64,000 nucleotides of DNA, taken from NCBI GenBank assembly GCA_032622095.1, contig CP136069.1, forward strand, positions 84,404,958 through 84,468,957. The letters run 5' to 3'. Origin of the DNA: Siphonodentalium dalli (taxonomy: Eukaryota; Mollusca; Scaphopoda; Gadilida; Siphonodentaliidae). The notes under the pieces were generated by a model. It worked only from the letters and a program-made list of their open reading frames with translations, ran no database searches and was not told the origin of the DNA. This document shows, piece after piece, positions 12,901 through 24,900 of the stretch (its first letter is position 1; each line of letters begins with the position of its first letter). A program made the translations under genes and the position numbers.

Positions 12901-15900
12901 GTGTGAAGCCCGGTTGTTGTTATAAGGCGGGAGGCAGTTTACGACACATTACGTAACTGACATGCCATTGCTGGAACATCAAATTATGGGACAATGCATT
13001 TACGAATTTCATCTTACAGACCGCCAAATCAACAAAAATTGATATAATCAGTGCAGAGATTAAGGTTTTTGATGATTAGTGATCGCCTTTGTACAACCAT
13101 CACCATTCAATCAACGCTCCCCATACAAAATCAATTTGGGTTGTCATGATATGATGTATCGAAAATGTTTACATAGTCGGTGTAATCGAACTGAGTATAA
13201 ACAAAAAAACACTGTTAGCTGGCAAAGTGTTGTATAATGTCCCCTATGTACAGCCATCACCATTCAATCGTCTCTCCCGTTACAATATTAATTTGGGTTT
13301 TCACATACAAAGTTCCCGCAGTACGAAAACCACGTGTAAGACTGGCGATACTTTCGTCGCCTAAATTTGTCAGTATTTTCGTTCTATTCAGTGTGTTTAA
13401 ATTAGCTTTCCGTCTCTATTTTGGGCGAAAAAAAGTCTGGCCAAATGAAATATTTTGTGGCCACTGCATTATTGAGGATTAGTCTCAGGGTTAAATAGTC
13501 CAAAGGTTCAATAGGCGAGGGTTAATAAGGTCTAAAGTGGGAAAGACTGAGGATCCAATAGCAGAGCGTTTAATAGTCCGAGTGAGGTTTTGGGTCACAC
13601 TCCCAACTTTGGTCAAAATTTTCAATAGCTGGAAGGCAATAATATATAGAATATCCCAATTGTGTCTGGGTGAATCAAATTTACACCACAAGTGGTTTTG
13701 TGGTTTAACCACGAGCCATTGGCAAGTGGTTAAAGCCACAAAATCATCGGACAGTGTTCAACTTCGAACTTGGCCTGCGTCTTCTCAAATGTGAATCACA
13801 TACCAAATATCAAGAAATTCTGTTGAAAATTGCACATGTTACCATATGGACAACCCGAAAACCCGATTAATAATCCATTGACACACCGCCAAGTACCATT
13901 TTAATGCATGAATGGTGCGAAGCAGTCACAGTATGATTGGCCTTGCTAAAGGGTCTCAACTTTGTGTGAGATTTGAAAAGCGCATAATTCTACAGTCACA
14001 CTCCGCTTAACTCGAAATCTAGCAACTGTTAGGAAACTCAGCAGTCCACTGGGGAGTATCAGACTCATATTGCTGAGCTGACAGCGATGACAAGTCGAAC
14101 ACTCTAACCACAAGGCCATCGAGCACATATCAGGGTTGGTGATTTGTTTAATTATTTTTTAAATAAATAAAAAAAATCAGTATAAATCAGATTTTTTTTA
14201 TTTAAATCGATTTTTAAAATTTATTTTTCAAACTGTTATGTTCATATGTAATTGTGCAATGTCTTTGATAAATGAAGGTTCAAAAAGGTGTTGCTTATAA
14301 GCCTTGTCACTGGTTCGCGATTTTCAAGATGGCCGATGGTTCCATATGGTCCGATTGCTAGCATTTTACCCAACCCACAGGTAAAAGGTCAAAATTAAGA
14401 AGTAGCATCCATTTGTAAACATTCGACAGCTGAGTGCGAGCATTTTTTTATCAGCATTTTATGGCTTAATTTCAGTTATTCTGATTGCAACTACGGGTTT
14501 AAGAATTGTTTTGTGGCCATGTCATCTACAGAGTTAGGATCTGGCGACGATGCGGACATTCAGACGTTTAAGCGATGGACACCCTCTTTTGCCAACGAAC
14601 TTCCCATAATTTACTGATAAATAGCGAGTATTTGCGATAAAAAAAATAACGCAAAAAACATATACGTGATACACTCAATCCATCTACTGCGTGAAACCTA
14701 TGTATTGTATGTATTCAGGGTGATTGTTTTATTAGTTTTATGAAGTTGTCGCACCTGCGATTCGGTAACGAACTGTTACCATTTTATTTTGGGAATTCCC
14801 AGACTGGAGCCACATGCTAAAAATAGATGCTATTTCTTAACTTTGACCTCCGGAGACCAAATGGCAGATTCACCGCGAGTTAATGATCTCACTTATTATA
14901 TCCAGGGCCGGGTTAATCAGAATTCTATTATTCTATTATTATTTATTATGTTTTGTATACCTATCAACAGGGACCAGCCTAGACCATATTTTCAGGGCAA
15001 AATGACTTCGCCCTACTATCAAAATAAGGCGAAGTGGCCGTTCTATAGGGCGAAGTGAGTCTACAAAACTTAAATTGAACAGTACTACGACAGGAGTCGC
15101 TATAGAACGAAAATAGGAGAGATGTAATATGTCAATTAAACTTATGAAACAATGGTTGAAATATGGAGTCTTTATGTTCACTTCATGACTCTAATAACTA
15201 TTAATAATACCCAAACATAATTGTGAGAGGATAGCAGCATTTTATATCGTAATTGTGGGAGAATGACAAGATTTTATTTCATATTTTTCGGGTTTTTAAA
15301 AATGCCAACAATATTTATCAAACCGAAACGAAACGAAATCATGAACACTTTCACTGCGCTCTATTAGTAATCCCGTTTGAAAATTTAATATGCTTCACAA
15401 ATGAATTTGTTTGAAAATTTCTTTAACCAAACTCCATAGAGGGAGTGATGAACTGACACATTGTGAGAGCTGTGAGAGCTGTGAGTTGTAATCTTCATTG
15501 TAAGGTGTGGTAATCACGGTAATCTAAAAATCACAACAACCAGATTAACACTTGAGGCCCGACGATGTTTTCACAGCTGCCAGTAATCAGACTCCGTTGT
15601 CAACATGCTTCCAGATTGGAGCAATACAGGTGTTAATTGTTTTACAACACCCTGAGAGTGGAGTATTGTGTGCAATCACTGTTGACAGTTGTAAATTATC
15701 ATAAATTATTTGGGGAATTTTGCCGATTTTCGTCAGTCAACTTTGGAATTTTCAGGGTGACTTGAACTTCGCCCGACTGCAAAAATAAGGCGAAGCGGAC
15801 GGCGCTAGGGCGAAGAAGTCGCCCACGTCGCCCTCTCGGCTGGTCCCTGCCTATCAAACACAAAATATCATGGCAGTACAGATATAGCGACCATGTAATT

Positions 15901-18900
15901 TATGCATACACTTAGGTCCATGTGAGTTCCAATGTTGTGATATCTGGATGGGTAGACAAGTGCTCAAACATTTACTAATAAATTTAGTAAATTTTAGCTG
16001 AAAACCGAGTATATCATCAATCGCTTTTTTTTTTGGTGACTTGAGGACATAATCACACCATATATCAAGTATAGACATTTGACAACTGGAGTAGTTTAGA
16101 TGGCAGAGTGTATGGTAGAGTTACTAGGTTATCATTTACATGTTTGGCATTAACATCAATCCAGAAAAGGAAAGGAAATTCAACAGTGCAATGAGTGCTG
16201 AATCTGAGTGTAGTTACAAATAAGCTGAACAGGCCATTGTTGGAGCAGTAATCACGGTACCATGTGCAGCATGCATGTAGTTTCTATAGGGCTGAGAATT
16301 ATTGTGCAATTTCATATCTATTATCCAATTTTGTAAATTGTTTAATGATACTCATGTTATAGTTTACAAAAACCTTGTTAGATATTGCAGTTCTTGACTT
16401 TTTGCCATCATTTCCAAATTTTTTATTTAAATCAATGATTTTTTTCAAAACAATCGCCCAACCCTGGCACATATTAACATAAATTCTTACCTTTCGGCCA
16501 ACCCAGACAGGAATTCCAAGGATCAAAGCAGGCACAGCTATTCCGGCGATCAATGTGATACCAACAGGAGCTCCAACCAATGTTCCGAGCTGCCAAAGAA
16601 TCTTCTTCTTTCGAGTCCAAGGCCTCTTGCCCCAGAATGTACAACCCGAAGGACTAAAAAAAAAATCCAACCAATGCATAGATAGAATGAAACAAGTGTG
16701 TCAACAGGTCAATGTTTATTGGATGCGATGGCCTTGACAAACGAGTGTGAGCACTAGTTAATCAACCCTTTCATAAAGGGAGCTGCCTTGGTGCAGCATT
16801 AAAGATCAGGTGCCAGTGCATTCTCTTATATATGTGAGTCTTCCATAGGGAGCCTTGCATATATAAGAGAATGCATTGACTTACAAGGTCAAGGTAAAGA
16901 GTCTCCCATTGGGAGCCTCGCATAGATAATAGAATACATTGGCACAGGGTTTTTGCAAAATTTAAGTAAACTCCAGTCATTAAGGGGTTAAAAGTTTCAT
17001 GCCACTAAGTCATTCTATCGGTGTATAACAAGACAGTCAAAGACTGTGGGGTCGCTCACCAGACTGCAAAGACTGATAAGACTGGGACTCTGGAGACCAC
17101 ACCAGTCAGAACTTTTCATAATCACTTTAAAAGAATTAGATCTAAACAGGATATGTGGCTAGAGAGGCTTCATGTATGTAGATCAGTGAATACCTACCTT
17201 TAAATTACCAACTGTACACACTGCTTGGCCCCTATTTGACCAGGTGACCCAATTTGAACAAATCTGAATTACAGTCACCAAAGGACCCTTCATACCAAAT
17301 ATGAACCCATTCAACCTGATGGTACATGAGAAGTCGTTTTTAAGAATTACTATGGAGGGCAAGAGTTATGGCCCTGGCTTCACAACCATTTGACAGAGTG
17401 ACCTCATTTGAACAAATCTGAATGTGAGTCACCTAGGGAACATCCACACCAAATATGAACCCATTCATTCTTATGATCTAGAGAAGATGTTCAAAGAATT
17501 GTTGACAGATGGATGGACGGACAGACAGATGAACAGGTTACAGATGAGAAGTGATGACTATAGCTTCGTCTCAGGTGAGCTTCAAAATTATATTTCATTG
17601 AACAAATCTGTCAATCACCCCCCCCCCCCCAACACTGTGGGGACATCCCTGGGAGAATATGACATACATGATTTATTTGAATGCCTGACTACATTAGCTT
17701 AACAAAATTCCCATGACCTTGAAAGCCAGTGCATTATCTGGGATTAAGTTCCATTCATGAAACCACTATCAGCCAGCAGTATGTCTTGAGGAGAGGTGTT
17801 GACATTTAGATAATTAGGTTTTAACGACTGCACAAACAGCTTTGCTTTACTCCTACAGCTGTGATCAAAACAAGGATTTTAATGGGGTGAACTAGGCAGA
17901 GATAATATGGTATGGTACAGCATGGTGTGGCAGGGACAGGAGGTGGGGTGGGGAGGGTGGAGTTATGTAGCTGTGATGTGTCTAAAAAGAAATCAAAGGT
18001 CAAAATGCTAAAATGTTATTGTTTTTTAGAGTTATGTCCCTGGCTCTGCCCCTATTTGACCCAGTGACCCCATTTGAACAAATCTGAACCCCAGTCACCC
18101 AATTCTAAGAATTACTATGAGTTATGGCCCTGGTTTCTCAACTAATTGACCGGGTGACCTCATTTGAACAAATCTGAACAACAGTCACCCAAGGACCCTC
18201 CATACCAAATATTAGCTAAATCGGCCCAATGGTTCTGGACAAGAAGTCGTTGTAAGAATTACTATGGAGGAATAGAGTTATGGCCCTGGTTTCACAACTT
18301 TTTGACCCAGTGACCTCATTTGAACAAATCTGAATGAGAGTCACCTAGGGAACATCCACACCAAATATGAACCAATTCGGTCTTACGGTTCCAGAGGAGG
18401 AGATGTTCAAAGAATTGTTGACAGATGGACGGATGACGGACGAGAAGTGATGACTATAGCTCCACCGGAGACTTCGTCTCAGGTGAGCTAAAAATTACAT
18501 AAATAATAATGTTGGTACAACATTATTATTTAATTGAAAAAATTAGTCATTTTGATAAGACTATATCTTATAATAGTGAAGACCTTTCCTTGACGTTGTC
18601 GGTCAGTATTATCCAAGGACAAGAATTCTTTTATTATATAATTTGAAATATTCTATACTTTGCTCTATTTCACAAAAAAATATATCCCTCGACTAGATGC
18701 TTTCTGATACATTTTTCGAAGATCTAATCTTATCTACCATTTATTTTAAAGTTCCAATTTGTAATGGAAAACAAATTATGAATTGGGCTGAGGCATAGGA
18801 TCTTTGAGTTTTCAGGAACAGGCCTATATTAAACATTTTGGGGCTTGCGGGAAGTGGTGTTTTTAACCATAAATAAATTAATATTGGCTGATGAGTAGGT

Positions 18901-21900
18901 AGTTGTTACCTATATATTTTGTTTGTAGGGATTTTCAGCTAATGTCTGATCGTTTAACATGATTATATTGAAAAAGAGCTGCATGGCTAAATGAGCCATC
19001 TTCCTGTTGACCTATATGAAAATGGAATTCAAATGGTAAAACAACATGAGATAGATTAACATTTAGATGCATGAATACAAAATGGAGATATCGGAATGGT
19101 GTATCCATTCTATTTACGAGATGCACATATATGCTGTTATGTGTAATAGCTGCAACAAGCATTGAGCTTAATATTAACTACTGTGTTATGGCTATAAAAA
19201 TTCTGGAGATAGCTGTTGGTGAATTCGATTTGTGCTGCATCCAACTGAATATAAAGCATGTATGTCTTGTTCATATTAATGATATCTGATTAATTGGCTA
19301 AGCATGATTTCTTGCCATCTGCTTAACCATTTCTAAACCAAATGGATTCTCCCATTCAGCTATAAAAGTAAATAATGGAATGGTCTATTATTCATTTGGA
19401 TGGATTTTCAGTGACGATAATATAGAAGTGCAGAAGGATTCATATTCTTTGGTGGGAAATGTTCAGACAATAAGTTCCTATGGTTGTTTGTTGAACTTAT
19501 TATCTGAACATTTCCTAAAGGAACTAGTAATTAAGTATTTAGTAAAGAAAGGGTTAAAGTATCTGAACATTCCTACAAAGTAAATTAGAATATTCCATCG
19601 TGTACTCTTACAACTGAATGGGAGAATCAATTCGGAAATCAAGGGGTATCAGAACTATTGATACCTGAGGTAATGAAGATCTGAAATCTCCTTCATACAC
19701 AGCCAGCAAAATTCAGCACCACAGACAGCACACGTAATATGGTTACAGGAACCATCATTCATCTTAACTATGAAAGCACTACATCGAGGGCAAGGCTTAA
19801 TATCATCTTCTGCAAAAAAAACAAAGGGAAAGACATTATAAAATGAAAGTATCAATGATACTGTAGCTCAACTTGGAAGGGATAATGTCATACATTAGTT
19901 AATGAAGCGATAAAGAATGCAGAAAGTTTAAGTGTTTAATTAATACCATCAGGAGGTCAACCCGAAAAGCCATATATATGAAGTTTGGGATGAAAACAGT
20001 TGGTTGTAGGGCATTCCGAAGTATTTAATGATGTAAAGGGTAAAATCCAAGATGGCTGCAGGCAGCAATGTTTTTGATCAAATATCGTTCAATTTGATAT
20101 CTCCCATCTAAAAGTGATCCTGAATGCCTGTAAATTTTCAAAATATTACTCCAATAAATGTGGGCTACAGGGTGTGCCGATGGATTGAAATGGGAAACCC
20201 AAGATGACCACTAGCGGCCATGTTTTTCATAAAATCTTAGAAAAATTTGTTGGCCCCTTATCCAGTGGTCACCCTGAAGATCTGACATTAACTGACATTC
20301 GGATAAGGTATGTGGCCTGTAAGGTGTGACGAATTATTTAGTCATGAAAAGAGTAGAATCCAAGATGGGCGCCATTTTTTAAAACAAAATTTGGAAAAAA
20401 TTTATGGCTCCCATCTAGTGGTCAACACTGTGGTAAGGATACCACTTATTATCGGCAATTTACGGTGGTTGCAGCAGTTACACCACGAAGCATGCAGTAC
20501 ACGGTTGACGAAATTGGGGTGATTTTTACGGATAATATACTAAGCAGGCCTGTCTTTATTTATCGTTCCACGTACCAGTACGCATTTTCCACGTGACTAA
20601 GTCATGTACTGCGTAAGGGTGACGTCATGGAGTGAAATCGGTAGGGTGACACCAACCTACGAATCTGACTGATCGCCATACTGTTGCGCGAGCGCACGTA
20701 ATGAAAGCAGGGCCTGACCCAGCCCGTTTTAGACGCCGGTATACCGGGTTTGGGGACATTGAGTTTGGGCGCCCAAACAAATTGAAGGCAACAACAAAAT
20801 ATTTATTTAAAAAAAATAAAAAAATAAAAAAAAAAATAAAAAAAAATTCAGGTCCCAATTCATATTATAACAAGATACACAGAATTTATGTATTTATATA
20901 TATTGACATAAGACATTTAAGTTTACAAAAAGATTTAAGTTTAGCAGTTGGAATCATACTGTAAAGTATGTTTGGTTCTATCTAGCTTTCATCTGTGAAA
21001 ACTTCAAATAGTTCAGGTTTGTTACCATTCAGCCCTCAGACTTTAGTATTTCAATCAAATTAAAGCTAAATTACACAATACACGATAACCTGGTTATCAG
21101 GTGGGATCTCATAATACCAAATGAATAATTAACGTAGAGATTAGTTCTAATTACTAGGGCCCTAACATATACCGGTATATCAATTGGAAACAAATAGAAC
21201 AACACAACATAATTTTGAGAGTGTTTAACTACAAACCTAGAATAAGAAATAATGACAAATGTTGCAGGACTGTTCATTCTATCTTTTTCATCTCAGTCAT
21301 ACAGTGTCTCATATTATACATTATTAGATTATATTATGCATTATTATGATCATATATTAATCTGTTATCATTATGTGTGTTTGTTTAATTCTGTTAAAAA
21401 CAATGTTATCTTGTAAGTTGAAATAAATATGTTGGTTCATTGTGTCTTTTCTTTTGTGTATAAATATAAATTGAATTCATGTATTAAATGAATTTTGTTT
21501 TCTAGCTTAAGTGACTCTGGTCATATTAATAGCTACTGAAAGATCACTCTCAGAGCATTGAAATTTCAAGAAATTTCCCGCGGGAGGCCCCCCGGACAGC
21601 CCCAATGAGTGGGGCCACCCCTCTCATACTCTCCCCTTCGGCAGTCGGCGATGACCTTCGATCATCGGGAGGTGTCCCCAAATAAAACCTGGATCAGGCC
21701 CTGGAAAGTGTCAATGACACTGTAGCTCAACTTAGGTAGGGGAATAATTTAATGGTTGACAGCAAATGGAGGAATAGGAAAGGTGCTAATTGAAATGTCT
21801 AAGTAAGACAAGATGTACATGTCAATATCAACATTCATAACAAGTTTCATAATGATCGGATCAGGGACGTGGTGATTATGGTGTGCCAAAGGATTTAGTA

Positions 21901-24900
21901 ATGCAAAGAGTAAATTCTAAAATGGCCACCGGCAGCCATGTTTTTTTCCGAATTACCCCAAAATGACTCGTTCCCATCTACATGTCAATGTCAACAGCCT
22001 TTACAAATCTCATAATGATCTGACCAAAGGTACGACCTGTAGCCTGTGCCAAAGGATTTAGTCATGCAAAGAGTAAAATCCAAGATGGCTGCTGGCGGCC
22101 ATGTTTTTCGGCTGAACGACCCCAAAACTAGAATGCACTCAGAGAGATGCTAACGTGCGCAAAAATGTAATAAAAAATAATAAAAAAAATAAAATCACTG
22201 TATTTTACTTAATTTATTTAATTTAATTTAATTTAATGTTAGCAAAAAAAGACAATTACATTCTTCAATAATTTTATGAGTATATAATTAGGGGATAACA
22301 GTGTGGTGTTTTGTGATTTCGGAAAGGTACATGGCGAATATACTGTGGCAAATTTAGTTAATGGGCGACGGCGCTCGTGCAACAGTATGGCGATTCCGAA
22401 ATCACAAAACACCACACTGTTATCCCCATTCTAATTCTCTTCGAACTTAAAAACGTTATTTAGACAAACAAATGCCTCGTAATTATCAACGAAATGTGCG
22501 GCCATAGAAAACACTCAGCCATTTCACGACTTTTTATTTTAAATTTAATTCGCCAGACAAAATATAGTCCCTCAATTAGTTTCTGCATGTACCCGATGTC
22601 TTGTTCAGATGTTTACCATTTACAAATTGCTGTTTTGATTTTACCGCAAACTTGAAGTTGAACTGAAACAATGGGAAATTGTTTACTCAATGCAATGTAT
22701 TTCACGCCGTGTCTGTCGCGGTTTGATATCGAGACACTGACATTGGTGGGATATAACGGTGTGGTGTTTTGTATTTTCTGAAAGTACATGTATACAGGGC
22801 GAACGTATTGACTTGTCAATTTTCGACAAAATCAGCGTCGCTGGTTTGTTTATATAGCAACGAGCTAGTAACGGAAGTCAGCAGCAAGGGCGCCAACTCT
22901 ATAATCTACTCCGTAATGTCGCCGGCATGTACTGCGTAAGGGTGACGTCATGGAGTGAAACGGAGTAGGGTGACACCAACGTACGTACCTACGAATCTGA
23001 CTGATCGCCATACTGTTGCACGAGCGCACGTAATGACTCGTTCCCATCTACATGTCAATATTAACATCCATGACAAATTTCATGATGATCAGACGAAAAG
23101 TACGACTTGTAGTCCGCGCCAATGGATTTAACTTTGAACTCCAAGATGGCCACCAGCGGCCATGTTTTCTGACCGAATAACCCCAAAATGACTCGTTCCA
23201 TCTACATGTCAATGTCAACATTCATGACAAATTTCATAAAGATTAGACCAAAGGTACGACCTGTAGCCCGCGCCAAAGGATTTAGTCATACAAAGAGTAA
23301 AATCCAAGATGGCTGCTGGCGGCCATGTTTTCGGCCGAACGATCCCAAAATGACTCGTTCCCATCTACATGTCATTGTTAACATCCATGACAAATTTCAT
23401 GAAGTTCTGACCAAAGCGACGGCCTGTAGCCCGGGCCAAAGGATTTAGTCATGCTAAGAGTAAAATCCATGCTGGCGGCCATGTTTTTTGGCCGAACAAC
23501 CCCAAAATCACTCGTTCCCATCTACATATCAATATTAACATCCATGACAAATTTCATGATGATCAGACGAGCAGTACGACCTGTAGCCCGCGTCAATGGA
23601 TTTAATTTTGAAATCCAAGATGGCCACCAGCGGCCATGTTTTTTGACTGAATGACCCCAAAATGACTCGTTCCTATCTACATATCAATGTCAACATTCAT
23701 GACAAAATTCATAAATATTAGACTAAAGGTACGACCTGTAGCCCGCGCCAAAGGATTTAGTCATGCAAAGAGTAAAATCCAAGATGGCTGCTGGCGGCCA
23801 TGTTTTTCGGCCGAACGACCCCAAAATCACTCGTTCCCATCTACATGTCATTGTTAACATCCATATCAAATTTCAAGAAGTTCCGACCAAAGCGACGACC
23901 TGTAGCCCGCGCCAAAGGATTTAGTCATGCAAAGAGTAAAATCCAAGATGGCTGCTGGCGGTCATGTTTTTTGGCCGACTGACCCCAAAATCACTCGTTC
24001 CCATCTACATGTCGATATTAACATCTCTGACAAATTCCATGATGATCAGACGAACAGTACGACCTGTAGCCCGCGCCAATGGATTGAATTTTGAAATCAA
24101 AGATGGCCACCAGTGGCCATGTTTTTTGGCCGAATGACCCCAAAATGACTCGTTCCCATCTACATGTCAATTTCAACATTCATGACAAATTCATAAAGAT
24201 CAGACCAAAGGTACAACCTGTAGCCCGCGCCAAAGGAAATTGTTGACGGACACACGGATGACGGACGCCAACCCATGGCAATAGCTCAAACTTACAAAGT
24301 AAGTTGAGCTAATAAGGAGTTAAATGAGTGCGGCATTGGGTCTTTGAAGTGTAGACATCAATTCAGTTACCACGTGTTGCGTATACCTTTTCCCAGAAAA
24401 TCTATGTTCACTTTCAATTTCGATATGGAATACGGGAGGTCAAATGGGGTTTGACCCAAAGTTTTAAACTTTTGTTTAAAATCATAAATTAAAGAAAGTC
24501 CAAGATGGCTACCAATGTCACGTGACCGCTATGATGACCTCTATGACCTTGAATGGGTTTTTACACGGTGGCTGGTGATAGGTCATTGCCATATATACCC
24601 ACATGTCCGTGTGACAGGGTGGTAGCAAAAGAGTTAAAAAGAACTATATAACTTTTCTTTCCTACTTTTTTGTAAGCCAGAAGGTTAAGCGATCACGCAC
24701 GTTACCAATATCAAAACGGCCTGGATATCTATGTCTCTGAAACAGCATAACCAATTTTCAAAATCAAAAGACTGGAAAATAATATTGATGGTGACATACT
24801 TTGAGAGCCTGTTTCATGACTGTTAGTTATTGAAGGAGCCCTCATGTAAGGTGAACGCTCCCGTCTTGCAGCATCACATGTTTGGTTGGGATGCCAGATC

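Noticed and set aside
20708-21703. hAT element with verified target duplication
   Set aside because: The ends fit hAT but the flanking octamers differ, so it is listed as hAT-like without a duplication.
23037-24305. CRISPR-like array
   Set aside because: Whole 154-165-bp monomers repeat without unique spacers, and the window is animal DNA with introns.
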